From Burkholderia sp. MS389 (GTDB lineage: Bacteria; Pseudomonadota; Gammaproteobacteria; Burkholderiales; Burkholderiaceae): DNA of 64,000 nucleotides. The notes under the pieces are model-generated. The model saw only the letters and a list, made by a program, of their open reading frames with translations, searched no databases and was not told the DNA's origin. Below, in pieces: positions 28,940-37,735 of the stretch. Numbering within the stretch: the stretch's first letter is position 1; each line of letters opens with the position of its first letter. Position numbers and translations under genes: made by a program. Where the stretch lies: NCBI RefSeq assembly GCF_016899425.1, contig NZ_CP045995.1, positions 1,054,001-1,118,000 of the forward strand, in the 5' to 3' direction.

Positions 28940-29061
28940 GATGTATTCCGTACGGCTAAGGGTTATGCGATTCGATGAGCGTGTGACCTTGGCATGCGCG
29001 CGGGACGGCCGCTCGAAGGCGGGCGCGCGTGCGCATGCCGAGGCGCGCTCGGCGCTTCTTT

Positions 29062-29199
29062 TCAGTGGATCAACGCTTTCAGCTGGTTCAGCAGGCGGGA
29101 GAACACCCGCGGACGGGCGTCGAGCGTCAGCATCGCGTCGTAGTGGTGGCGCGATTCCGTGACGTGCGGAAGGTTCGACAGCAGAAGGCCGAAGTTCAT
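29062..29199 (-). CDS. Small ORF upstream of the Nramp transporter (45 aa)
   Basis: ATG at 29199 with CGGAG eight bases upstream; 45 codons beginning MNFGLLLSNLPH and ending LNQLKALIH. It has the same high G/C third-position pattern as real genes here. It lies 122 bases before the transporter on the same strand. It may be a leader peptide or a small membrane-associated partner. Not recognised. Confidence 0.5.
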   Translation of the reverse strand: MNFGLLLSNLPHVTESRHHYDAMLTLDARPRVFSRLLNQLKALIH

Positions 29200-29281
29200 G
29201 GTCTGGCTCCGTGCGGCGACGGCATCGTGCCGGCCGCGTCGTGGGCGCGGGGCCAGTCCGGTGCCTGAACGACGTGTCAGG

Positions 29282-29368
29282 CTAGGCGGCCGGCGTGTCC
29301 CCGCGACCCGGGTTCAAAAGGGTCTGCGTATGCAACGGGCATAAGGGACAACTGTCACTGTCGTTCAC
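29282..29368 (-). CDS. Small Cys-containing ORF (28 aa) upstream of the Nramp region
   Basis: GTG start at 29368 behind CAGGAG, 28 codons, with the motif CPLCPLH near residues 7-13. CxxC plus His could bind metal. It lies 82 bases before the 45-codon ORF on the same strand, so it may be a leader peptide in the transporter transcript. Not recognised; coding status rests on the ribosome site and motif only. Confidence 0.4.
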   Translation of the reverse strand: MNDSDSCPLCPLHTQTLLNPGRGDTPAA

Positions 29369-29971
29369 GGCGGCTCCTGTGCGGTGTTCCGGAGAACACG
29401 GTTGACCGCCGTCCGGCGGGCGGGCCGGCGTTCGCGCGCCCGGAGAACGGATGCGCGAACGCGGCCGCCTGCCTGGCGGCGGTGAAACCGGGCAACGCAT
29501 GCGAGAACGCATCACGCTAACCGGCGCGAATCAGGGTGCACGTAGGGAGTGGCTGCGGAATACTGCTGCGCGCACCGTTTGCCCGGGAGACAAACGGCGG
29601 CGTCGATGAGGCGCGGACGTCGGTCGCTCAGGCGGAAATGTCGTTCGAAGATCGACTACTGCAGGCGTCCAAGGCGGCGGCCCCAAGAGTGAAGATGGCG
29701 GATTCTATGGACCGCCCGAAAGTGAAGTCAACCCCTTGAAACCCCATTTTTCGAAATAAATTCCCCGCCTGACGCGACTGAAAGATTTGCCCTTGAAATA
29801 ACGTTCCGAAACCTTTCAGCGCCGTCATCACGCGGCCGGGCGCCGATGCGTGCGAGCAACGGCCGCGGCACCCTACTGCGCATCCTTTTGACGATCGCCC
29901 GGCGGCCAAGTGCCAGCCCCGCCCCGCGGCGACGCGCACGCGACACAGCGCATCTTTCGTGCGTTTTCTGC
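29369..29971. other. Gene-poor region
   Basis: About 600 bases. Short overlapping frames exist on both strands, but none has a convincing ribosome site or recognisable product. The part at 29400-29500 is rich in GC palindromes and may be structured RNA leader of the minus-strand transcript. Composition becomes less GC-rich at 29700-29830. Confidence 0.4.
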
Positions 29972-30001
29972 TTGCGCCGCAGCAAAAGTCGCGACTACAA
30001 T
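29972..30001 (+). promoter_or_regulatory. Candidate sigma70 promoter
   Basis: TTGCGC at 29972-29977, an 18-base spacer and TACAAT at 29996-30001, about 25 bases upstream of a 20-codon ORF. Confidence 0.5.
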
Positions 30002-30030
30002 CCGCCCCAATTCATCAAGGGAGTCCCTCC

Positions 30031-30093
30031 GTGGACACATGCTCTAGTTGCAGTTCGATGCCGGTCCAGGCCGGCCAAGCCATCGCGAGATAG
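30031..30093 (+). CDS. Very small Cys-rich ORF (20 aa), possible leader peptide
   Basis: GTG at 30031 preceded by AAGGGAG and a good promoter; 20 codons with CSSC at residues 4-7, ending in TAG. It begins the transcript that may run toward the 89-residue membrane protein and the porin. Evidence is positional only. Confidence 0.3.
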   Translation: MDTCSSCSSMPVQAGQAIAR

Positions 30094-30282
30094 CAGCCAG
30101 ACACATGTCTTTCGCCGCTAGCTCGCATTCGTCGGGTTAGCGCGCCTCCTCCCGGGCCGGCCATCGCCGGTTCGTCAGTCGCACGCTCCGTTATGTTCCA
30201 TCCTCCGATCGCAGGGTCGCGTCACGCACCCGCGCTCGATCACGTCGTCCGGCGTTCGCCGGACGGAAACGGAGGCAGCGTC

Positions 30283-30552
30283 ATGTTCTTTCAATCGTTC
30301 GCGGTCAGGCTCAAGCGCGTCGTGCACGTCGCGTGCGACCGCTCGTTCGTTTCCGGCCTTTCGCCGCTCACCCATGTGTTGAGCAACTGCCGCGGCTTCG
30401 CGCTCGCCCATGTGCCGGCGGCGCCCCGCCTGCTCGATTGCGTGCTGATCGCCGCGACGGCGGCCGCGGTCGCGCTCGCCGCGCTGCTTTGCTCGGTCGC
30501 GCCACGCGTCGGCTTCGCGCAGGTATGGCGCGTCGGCGGCTGGCTGCCGTAA
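30283..30552 (+). CDS. Small hypothetical membrane protein (89 aa)
   Basis: ATG at 30283 behind GGAGGCAGC. One hydrophobic helix (LIAATAAAVALAALLCSVAP, about residues 54-73) near the C-terminus and a basic N-terminal part. It lies 92 bases before the porin gene on the same strand. A longer frame starts at 30193 without a ribosome site. No family recognised. Confidence 0.5.
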   Translation: MFFQSFAVRLKRVVHVACDRSFVSGLSPLTHVLSNCRGFALAHVPAAPRLLDCVLIAATAAAVALAALLCSVAPRVGFAQVWRVGGWLP

Positions 30553-30644
30553 TCCCTCTGCGTCCGTGCGGGCCGTCTCGCCATGCGTCCCGCATCCCGT
30601 TCCCGTTTCTTCAGCCTAACGAATCAAACTGCCAACGGAACCAA

Positions 30645-32135
30645 ATGAAGAACACTCTCGCACCCGTCCCGCGCAAGCGTCGCGTCGATGCGCTCGCCGC
30701 GCTGCTGCTGTCGTTCGCCGCCGCACCCGCATTCGCGCAAGCGACGTCTCCCGCCGCAACCGAACCGGCGGCCGGCGCGCGCGATGCGGCCGCCCCCGCG
30801 CAACAACAGGCCGCCGATGCTGCCGCGCCCGCTCCCACCGGCTTGTGGGAGCGCTCGAACCTGCTCGGCAACATCGGCGGCCTGCGCGACGTGCTCGACC
30901 AGCACGGCGTCACGCTGAACCTGCAGGAAACCAGCGAGTACCTGTACAACACGTCCGGCGGCACGGGGCGCGGCGGCGCGTACCAGGGGCTCACGCAATT
31001 CGGCTTCAACGTCGACACCGGCAAGGCGATCGGCCTGCCGGGCGGTACGTTCAACGTGTCGGGGCTGCAGATCCACGGCACCAACCTCTCGCAGCGCTAC
31101 CTGCAGACGTTGCAGACCGCGACCGGCATCGAAACCAATTCGACCACGCGCCTGTGGGAGCTCTGGTATCAGCAGTCGCTGCTCGACGGCAAGGTCGACG
31201 TGAAAGTCGGCCAGCAGAGCGTCGACCAGGAATTCATGGTGAGCGAGAACGCGGCGACGTTCATGAACGCGACGTTCGGCTGGCCCGTGCTGCCGTCCAC
31301 CGACCTGCCGTCCGGCGGCCCCGCGTATCCGCTGTCGGCGCTTGGCGTGCGTCTGCGCGTGAAGCCGGCCGACGCGTGGACCGCGATGGTCGGCGTGTTC
31401 GACGGCAACCCGGCCGGCCGCAGCGACGGCGACGCGCAGGTGCTGAACGCGCACGGCGCCAACTTCAACCTGCGCAGCGGCGCATTCGTGATCGGCGAAG
31501 TGCAGTACGCGCTGAACGCGCCGGCCGCCGATCCGAAGGCGCCGCCGCCGGCCGGCCTGCCCGGCACGTACAAACTCGGCGCCTGGTATCAGTCGCAGCA
31601 CGCGAACGATCCGCGCTACGGCACCGACGGGTTGTCGCTCGCCGATCCGGCGAGCAACGGTACGCCCGCCACGCATCGCGGCAACTACGGCTTCTATGCG
31701 GTCGCGGACCAGATGGTGTGGCGGCCGTCGGCCGACAGCCCGCGCTCGGTCGGCGTGTTCGCGCGCGTGATGGGCTCGCCGGGCGATCGCAATATCGTCG
31801 ATTTCGCGGCCAATGCGGGCGTGACGCTGAAGGCGCCGTTCGTCGGACGCGACAACGACGTCGCCGGCATCGCGATCGGCTACGCGAAGATCGGCTCGCA
31901 TGCGCGCGGCCTCGACGGCGACACCGGCGCGTACACGACGCCCGGCTATCCGGTGCGCCGCGCGGAGACGGTCATCGAGGCGACGTACCAGTATCAGGTC
32001 GCGCCGTGGTGGCAAGTGCAGGCCGACCTGCAGCACTTCTTCCGTCCGGGCGGCGGCATCCCGAACCCGAATGCGGCCGGCGCGCGCATCGGCGACGAGA
32101 CGGTGGTCGGCGTGCGCACGACGATCACGTTCTGA
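30645..32135 (+). CDS. OprB-family carbohydrate porin
   Basis: A 496-residue outer-membrane protein. Signal peptide MKNTLAPVPRKRRVDALAAL with cleavage after AFAQA, an Ala/Pro-rich linker, then the OprB domain beginning GLWERSNLLGNIGGLRD and ending with alternating strands and a terminal Phe (TTITF). OprB porins take up glucose and other sugars. It converges with a trehalase gene, which may share its sugar-use role. The ATG at 30645 is chosen because it starts the signal peptide. Confidence 0.88.
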   Translation: MKNTLAPVPRKRRVDALAALLLSFAAAPAFAQATSPAATEPAAGARDAAAPAQQQAADAAAPAPTGLWERSNLLGNIGGLRDVLDQHGVTLNLQETSEYLYNTSGGTGRGGAYQGLTQFGFNVDTGKAIGLPGGTFNVSGLQIHGTNLSQRYLQTLQTATGIETNSTTRLWELWYQQSLLDGKVDVKVGQQSVDQEFMVSENAATFMNATFGWPVLPSTDLPSGGPAYPLSALGVRLRVKPADAWTAMVGVFDGNPAGRSDGDAQVLNAHGANFNLRSGAFVIGEVQYALNAPAADPKAPPPAGLPGTYKLGAWYQSQHANDPRYGTDGLSLADPASNGTPATHRGNYGFYAVADQMVWRPSADSPRSVGVFARVMGSPGDRNIVDFAANAGVTLKAPFVGRDNDVAGIAIGYAKIGSHARGLDGDTGAYTTPGYPVRRAETVIEATYQYQVAPWWQVQADLQHFFRPGGGIPNPNAAGARIGDETVVGVRTTITF

Positions 32136-32216
32136 TGCCCGCCGCATCGAGGCACGGGCCGGACGGCCGCTTGCGCGACGGCCCGGCTCATGTGGTGGCT
32201 TGCCGTGCGAGCATGC

Positions 32217-32258
32217 GGCCCGCGCCGCCGTGCGTTAGGCCCGCGCCGCCGTGCGTTA
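32217..32258. repeat. Perfect 21-base tandem duplication
   Basis: A 21-base GC-rich unit (begins GGCCCGCG, ends GCGTTA) occurs twice head to tail at 32217-32237 and 32238-32258. The second copy includes the trehalase stop codon (TTA on the plus strand). It looks like a replication-slippage event. Confidence 0.95.
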
Positions 32259-33974
32259 CTCGCCGTACAGCCCCAGCAGTTTCAGCGTGACGCCGTTGGT
32301 CCAGCCGAAGCCGTCCTGCAACGGATATTCGCCGCCCCCGCCGCCACCCGTTCCGGTGCCCTCGACCACGTACTTCTCGACGAGCTTGCCTTCGGCCGCG
32401 TACACCTGCTTCACGTCGGACAGGAAACGCGTGCCGATGTCCTTCGCGAGCGCCGGTTCGCCGTAACGGCGCAGCCCGTCGATCGCGATCCACTGCAGCG
32501 GCGCCCAGCCGTTCGGCGCATCCCACTGCTGGCCCGTGTTCTCGGTCGTCGTCGCGAGCCCGCCCGGCTGCAGCAGCGTCTTGCGCACTTCGCGCGCGGT
32601 CGCCTTCGCGCGCTCCGGCCACGCGACGCCCGCGAACAGCGGATACAGCGCGGCCGCCGTCACGCCGTCGCGCGGCTTGCGCAACTGCCAGTCATAGTCG
32701 CCGTAATAGCCGCGACGATTCCACAGGTAGTGATTGATCGCGGCCGCACGCCGCCCCGCGCGCGCCGAGAAATCGGCCACGCACGCGATGTCGCGCGTGA
32801 CCACGCAGCCCTTCACGATCGTCGTCTCGAGATGGAACATCAGGCTGTTCAGGTCGACCGGCACGATCGACGTCGTGCGGATCGTCGCGAGCGTCTTGCC
32901 GTCGCCGAACCAGCGCGAGCTGTAGTCCCAGCCGCTTTCGGCGCCCGCGCGCAGGTCGCGGTACACCTCGTTCGCCGGCCGGGACGGCACCGATTTCGCG
33001 GTCGTCACGTCCTCGAGATACGACTCGTCGCGCGGCGTGTCGCTCGCATCCCAGTAGCGGTTCAGCACGGCGCCGTCGGGCATCGCGACCACGTTGCGCG
33101 TCGCCTGCCCGCGCGGTGTCGTGGTTTCGCCCTGCATCCAGTACGCGTGCTCCTTGCGCAGCGCCGGCAGGTATTTCTGATAGACCTTGTCGCCTTCGAC
33201 CTGCGCGGCGAGCGTGACCATGTACGCGAAGAACGGCGGCTGCGAGCGGCTCGCGTAGTACGTGCGATTGCCGTTCGGGATGTGCCCGATCGTATCGATC
33301 AGGTATGCGAAGTTGTCGAGCATGTCGTCGACGAGATCCTCGCGCCCCGACACCTGCAGCCCGAGCATCGTGAAATAGGTGTCCCAGTAGTAGCCTTCGC
33401 GGAAGCGGCCGCCCGGCACGACGTACGGCTTCGGCAGCGGAATCAGCGAACTGTACGGGGGCGCCGCGGTGCTCGTGCGCGTGAGCTGCGGCCACAGCCA
33501 GTCGATGTGCTGGCGCAGCGTCTGGTTCGGCGGCGGCGTCACGCCGCCTGTCGCGGGCGGCGTGAAATGCTGGTCGACGAACGCCTTCAGCGAGAAGCCC
33601 GGCTGCGATTTCTGTTGCTGATACAACTGCACGATCGTCGCGGGATCGGTATCGGGCGTGGCGTCGACGAAGGTCTTCTGGTCGGGATAGAGCTGCGCGG
33701 TCTGCACCGCGACGAACAGGTCGCCGTAGAGCTGGCTCGGCGGCGGCAGCAGCGTGCCGGACGCGGGAGCGGATGCGGCTGCGGGGGTGGCCGGCAACGC
33801 GGACGGGCTCGCCGCTTGCGCGGCGGCCTGGTGCGCATTGTCGGCCTGCGCGGCGCAACCGGCGACGGCGAGATAGGCAATGGCCAGTGCGGCCGCCCAG
33901 CGCGGACGCGGCGCGGGCGGTGACTGACGCGACGGGAAGCGAGATGCAAGCGGTGCGGCACGACGTGACGTCAT
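32256..33974 (-). CDS. treA: Periplasmic trehalase
   Basis: A 572-residue GH37 trehalase splitting trehalose into two glucose. Both family signatures are present: [15 protein letters not shown] (about 187-201) and [13 protein letters not shown] (about 482-494), plus the Gly-rich [20 protein letters not shown] near the end. The N-terminal signal ends in a lipobox-like LAVAGC (Cys40), so it is probably a periplasmic lipoprotein. The ATG at 33974 follows AAGGAGG; an earlier frame extension at 34013 is unnecessary. Confidence 0.94.
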   Translation of the reverse strand: MTSRRAAPLASRFPSRQSPPAPRPRWAAALAIAYLAVAGCAAQADNAHQAAAQAASPSALPATPAAASAPASGTLLPPPSQLYGDLFVAVQTAQLYPDQKTFVDATPDTDPATIVQLYQQQKSQPGFSLKAFVDQHFTPPATGGVTPPPNQTLRQHIDWLWPQLTRTSTAAPPYSSLIPLPKPYVVPGGRFREGYYWDTYFTMLGLQVSGREDLVDDMLDNFAYLIDTIGHIPNGNRTYYASRSQPPFFAYMVTLAAQVEGDKVYQKYLPALRKEHAYWMQGETTTPRGQATRNVVAMPDGAVLNRYWDASDTPRDESYLEDVTTAKSVPSRPANEVYRDLRAGAESGWDYSSRWFGDGKTLATIRTTSIVPVDLNSLMFHLETTIVKGCVVTRDIACVADFSARAGRRAAAINHYLWNRRGYYGDYDWQLRKPRDGVTAAALYPLFAGVAWPERAKATAREVRKTLLQPGGLATTTENTGQQWDAPNGWAPLQWIAIDGLRRYGEPALAKDIGTRFLSDVKQVYAAEGKLVEKYVVEGTGTGGGGGGEYPLQDGFGWTNGVTLKLLGLYGE

Positions 33975-34111
33975 GGCGTGTCCCCTCCTTTCGAATGGTG
34001 AGTGGATCGGCACGAGGTCTCGTTCGCGCGCGCGTTCGTCTCGATGGCCTTCGATCGATACGCGTCATGTTGTGGTGCGAATGGGCCTGACTGTCGCACG
34101 AAACATGCATG

Positions 34112-34741
34112 TCAAGCAAGTTTCGATTCGCGCGACTCGCGGAGATAGCCGCGTACCGCCCGCCACGCACGCGCTTCGAGCGCATCCGCATCGGTCTCGC
34201 CGCGCGCGCCCGCCGCATCGACGATGCCTTTCACGATCGCGAGCAGATCGTGTGCCACGACGCCGGGCGCGGCGACGCGCGGCGCATCGCGCAGCCCGAG
34301 CGCATGCAGCAAGGTCGCGTGGATGCGGTCCGCGACGCGCGCGGTGCGCGCGCCGAGCGGCAAGCGCGCCTCCTCGAAATCGATCAGCCGCGCGAGCACC
34401 GGCCGGCGCATCTGATGCGCGACGGCCCCGCGCACCAGCGTGCGCAGCACGTCGTCACAGCACGACAGCGCGGCGGCCCGGTCGACGTCGTCGAGCAGAC
34501 GCGCGCTCTCGCGCTCGACGAGCGCGGCCGTCAATGCATCGCGGTTCGGGAAGTATTGGTAGAGCGAGCCGATACTCACGCCGGCCAGCGCGGCCACCGC
34601 GTTCGTCGTGTAACCGTCGAAGCCGTCGCGCTCCAGAATGCGGGCGGCAGCCTCGACGATCGCATCGACGGTGGCCACCGAGCGGCGCTGGCGCGGCGCC
34701 TTGCGCGGCGAAAGCGGAATGCGCGACGACGATTCGGACAT
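34112..34741 (-). CDS. TetR-family transcriptional regulator
   Basis: A 209-residue repressor-type protein. N-terminal TetR helix-turn-helix (AIVEAAARILERDGFDGYTT, AGVSIGSLYQYFPNRDAL, about residues 27-75) and a variable ligand domain. It diverges from an MFS exporter gene 362 bases away, a common repressor-pump layout. A palindrome just upstream of its start may be its operator. The ATG at 34741 is preferred to the TTG at 34771. Confidence 0.88.
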   Translation of the reverse strand: MSESSSRIPLSPRKAPRQRRSVATVDAIVEAAARILERDGFDGYTTNAVAALAGVSIGSLYQYFPNRDALTAALVERESARLLDDVDRAAALSCCDDVLRTLVRGAVAHQMRRPVLARLIDFEEARLPLGARTARVADRIHATLLHALGLRDAPRVAAPGVVAHDLLAIVKGIVDAAGARGETDADALEARAWRAVRGYLRESRESKLA

Positions 34742-34764
34742 GGCGGGAAGGCGGCTTTCGAATG

Positions 34765-34778
34765 TGAGCAAGTGCTCA
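34765..34778. promoter_or_regulatory. Candidate TetR operator
   Basis: Perfect inverted repeat TGAGCA-AG-TGCTCA, 24 bases upstream of the tetR ATG, next to AT-rich promoter-like sequence. Symmetry and position suit autorepression. Confidence 0.55.
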
Positions 34779-35103
34779 TATTCTAGAAACGCACGGACAC
34801 GCCGTCAAAAGGAATCGACATGACCGGGCCCAACGTCGTCCCCGCTCGTCGCGCATTCCAACGCGAACGCGCGGTCGACTTGCCGTGCGGCAAGCGGTTC
34901 GCAGATCACCGCGTCAACCTCCGGCCTCGCATCGAAAACGCGTGCGCATCGCGACGACGATGCCGCGTCGTTCATCGCCCAGGCAGCACATCGCTCACAC
35001 GTGCGCGGTCGTCCTTTCCGCGCCATCCGCCGGAAAAGACGACTGTTGCAACATGCGGAACAACTGTTGTCGTACGTGACGCAGCGGTCACATTGTGGGC
35101 ATA
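34779..35103. other. Intergenic region between TetR and MFS genes
   Basis: About 325 bases. Overlapping frames on both strands, including a Cys-rich one on the minus strand, show no ribosome site or family match. CATAAT at about 35099 could be a promoter element of the MFS gene if that gene starts at a later ATG. Confidence 0.4.
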
Positions 35104-36519
35104 ATGGCGTCTTTACCGCGCGCCCTGCCCATGTCGCCCGTCTTTCTAGCACCGCTCATCGTTGCCTGTGCGTTGTTCATGGAAAGCGTCGACGCGAACA
35201 TCATCGTCACCGCCCTGCCCGCGATGGCGAGGGACTTTGGGCACAACCCCGTCACGTTGAACATTGCGATCACGGCCTACGTGGTCGGTCTCGGCGTGTT
35301 CATTCCGATCTGCGGCTGGCTCGCCGACCGCTTCAGCGCGCGCGCCGTGTTCCGCACCGCGATCGGCATCTTCGTCGTCGGCTCGCTGATGTGCGCGGCA
35401 TCCAACTCGCTCGGCGTGCTCACGTTCGCGCGCTTCATCCAGGGCGTCGGCGGCGCGATGATGGTCCCGGTCGGCCGCATCATCATCTTCCGCGCGGTGC
35501 CGCGCGCCGATCTCCTGCGCGCGATGAACTACCTCGCGATTCCCGCGCTGTTCGGGCCCACGGTCGGGCCGCTCGTCGGCGGCTTCATCACGACCTACCT
35601 GCACTGGCGGATGATCTTCTTCATCAACGTGCCGATCGGCATCTACGGGATCTACCTCGCCAGCAAGCACATCGCGAACACGCACGAGCCCGATCCGGGC
35701 CCGCTCGACTGGTTCGGCTTCCTGCTGTCGGCCAGCGGCGCCGCGTTGCTGCTGATGGGCCTCACGCTGATCGACGGTTCGCTCACGTCGCGCTCGAACG
35801 CCATCATCATGTGCGCGGCCGGCGCCGCGATGCTCGCGCTGTACGTGCCGTACGCGCGCCGCAAGGAACGCCCAGTGCTCGACCTCAGTTTTCTGAAGAT
35901 CCCGACGTACCACGCGAGCGTCGTCGGCGGGTCGCTGTTCCGCATCGGGCTCGGCGCAGTGCCGTTCCTGCTGCCGCTCGCGCTGCAGGAAGGGCTCGGC
36001 ATGAGCGCGTTCCACTCGGGGCTCATCACGTGCGCGTCCGCGCTCGGCGGCGCGGTCAGCCGTTCGACCGCCACGCATACGCTGCGCCGCTTCGGTTTTC
36101 GCACGGTGCTGATCTACAACGCGGCATTCGCGGGCCTCGCGATCGCCGCGTACGGCGTGTTCCATCCCGGCATGGCGACCTGGACGATCTGGCTGATCGT
36201 GCTGGTCGGCGGCATCTTCCCCGCGCTGCAGTTCACGAGCCTGAATTCGATGATCTACGCGGACATCTCGCCGCGCGACGCAGGTCGCGCGACGAGCCTC
36301 GGCAGCGTCGTCCAGCAGATGTCGCTCGGCCTCGGCGTGACGGTGGCCGGCCTCGTGCTGCACGTGTCGCACTGGCTCCAGGGCCATCAGACGATGATGT
36401 GGTCGGATTTCTGGCCCGCGTTCCTCGTGGTCGGGCTGTGCTCGTTCGCGTCGATTCCGATCACGCGGCGGCTGCCGCCCGGCGCCGGCGACGAAGTCGC
36501 GCGCGGCAAGCGGGCATAA
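35104..36519 (+). CDS. MFS transporter, EmrB/QacA (DHA2) type
   Basis: About 471 residues with 13-14 membrane helices. Motifs include ESVDANIIVTALPAMARDFG in the first helix, GWLADRFSARAVFR (motif A) and RFIQGVGGAMMVPVGR. Members export drugs or other small molecules using the proton gradient. Start is uncertain: GTG 35095, ATG 35104 or ATG 35131 (MSPVFLAP). Regulated perhaps by the divergent TetR protein. Confidence 0.87.
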   Translation: MASLPRALPMSPVFLAPLIVACALFMESVDANIIVTALPAMARDFGHNPVTLNIAITAYVVGLGVFIPICGWLADRFSARAVFRTAIGIFVVGSLMCAASNSLGVLTFARFIQGVGGAMMVPVGRIIIFRAVPRADLLRAMNYLAIPALFGPTVGPLVGGFITTYLHWRMIFFINVPIGIYGIYLASKHIANTHEPDPGPLDWFGFLLSASGAALLLMGLTLIDGSLTSRSNAIIMCAAGAAMLALYVPYARRKERPVLDLSFLKIPTYHASVVGGSLFRIGLGAVPFLLPLALQEGLGMSAFHSGLITCASALGGAVSRSTATHTLRRFGFRTVLIYNAAFAGLAIAAYGVFHPGMATWTIWLIVLVGGIFPALQFTSLNSMIYADISPRDAGRATSLGSVVQQMSLGLGVTVAGLVLHVSHWLQGHQTMMWSDFWPAFLVVGLCSFASIPITRRLPPGAGDEVARGKRA

Positions 36520-36911
36520 GCGCCCGACGGCCGACGCGGCGGAAACGTTTTCGCCGCAATCGGTCGCCCGCGTATTGCATCGCTTTATTTTCCAATTCCG
36601 CGATTTATTCAATCTCGCGAAACGCAAAAAGCATTCGCCGTATCCGCATGTCGAAATAACATCGGCTCGAAAATCGACTGCGCATCACCGCTTTCGATAT
36701 CGGCCGGCACCCCGCCACGCCTGCTCGGTCGCTTGCGCTGGCGCGCCGAGAAATGGTGCATGCGAATGACTTGAAAATCCGAAATTCATTGATCAATAAT
36801 AATCGCTCGCATCGGTGCGAACAGAATTCCCACGCCGGCATGCGGCAGTCGCCATAACGATCCCACTGCTGTTTCACGTTTCGATCGCTTCCTCGCCTCG
36901 AAGGAGTCGCC
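36520..36911. other. AT-rich intergenic region upstream of the terpenoid genes
   Basis: 392 bases without a convincing gene. A near-perfect 22-base palindrome lies at 36536-36557. From 36580 to 36830 the sequence is far richer in A/T than its surroundings, with ATTGATCAAT at 36788-36797. This probably holds the promoter of the prenyltransferase-terpene synthase pair and may mark acquired DNA. Confidence 0.5.
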
Positions 36912-37682
36912 ATGACTCAAGAGCTGATTCTGCGCGCGCCGGCAACGTTCGCCATCGACTCGCCTGCCGCATCAGAGACGGCCCGGCCGCCGTTGCCGAC
37001 GCATCTTGCCGTCATTCTCGATGGCAACCGGCGTTGGGCGGACCGTCTCGGCCTGCCGGCCGTCGACGGCTATCGGGCCGGCGGGCGCAACGTGCATGCG
37101 CTGCTGTCGTGGTGCGAGGAAGCCGGGATCCCGTTCGTGACGCTGTGGCCGCTGTCCACCGAAAATCTCAATCGCGACGCCGCTCAATTGCGCGGTCTGC
37201 TCGCGGTCATCGCCGACGTCATCGACGAGCTCGCCGCCGGCGGCCGCTGGCGCCTGCACGTGATCGGCGACCTGACGAAGTTGCCGCCCGCGACAGCCGA
37301 GCGCATCGGTGCCGCGCAACAACGCACGGCCCACGCGTGCGGGCTCGATGTGAACATCGCGGTCGCGTACAGCGGCCGCCTCGACCTGCTGCACGCAGTC
37401 CGCTCGCTGATCGCGGAGCACGTCGCGGCCGGCACCGTCGATCAGTTGCTCGCGCAGCTCAGCCCGGAGCTGATCGCGAGCCGGCTCTATACGGCCGGCC
37501 AGCCGGAGCCGGACCTCGTGATCCGCACGTCCGGCGAGCAACGCCTGTCGAATTTCATGCTGTGGCAAACCGCTTTCTCGGAGTTCTATTTCACGCCGAC
37601 GTGCTGGCCCGATTTCGGACGCGACGATTTCGAACAGGCGATCGATGCATACGGCAAGCGCGCGCGCCGGTTCGGCATGTAG
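36912..37682 (+). CDS. cis-prenyltransferase (UppS-like isoprenyl transferase)
   Basis: A 256-residue cis-prenyl diphosphate synthase. Family motifs: HLAVILDGNRRWADR (Asp37 as the Mg-binding Asp), PLSTENLNR, and DLVIRTSGEQRLSNFMLWQ. It condenses isopentenyl diphosphate onto an allylic diphosphate. The Gly of the usual DGNGRWA is Arg here. It is followed after 53 bases by a terpene synthase rather than by cdsA/dxr as in the housekeeping uppS locus, so it probably makes a special short-chain Z-prenyl or branched diphosphate. Good ribosome site GAAGGAG. Confidence 0.9.
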   Translation: MTQELILRAPATFAIDSPAASETARPPLPTHLAVILDGNRRWADRLGLPAVDGYRAGGRNVHALLSWCEEAGIPFVTLWPLSTENLNRDAAQLRGLLAVIADVIDELAAGGRWRLHVIGDLTKLPPATAERIGAAQQRTAHACGLDVNIAVAYSGRLDLLHAVRSLIAEHVAAGTVDQLLAQLSPELIASRLYTAGQPEPDLVIRTSGEQRLSNFMLWQTAFSEFYFTPTCWPDFGRDDFEQAIDAYGKRARRFGM

Positions 37683-37735
37683 GCCGCCCCCCCCTTCACG
37701 ACACCTGTTGCCACCCGCCATCCGCGAGGTACGCC

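Noticed and set aside
26378..28978. 866-codon plus-strand frame over the LuxR and Nramp genes
   Set aside because: It overlaps two supported genes in other frames; His/Arg/Asp-rich translation typical of shadow frames.
29536..29739. 67-codon plus-strand frame in the gene-poor region
   Set aside because: No ribosome site, mixed composition and no recognisable motif.
34805..35152. Cys-rich minus-strand frame (CPQCDRC) between tetR and the MFS gene
   Set aside because: No ribosome site, overlaps the MFS start and probable promoter; the Cys pattern alone is not enough.
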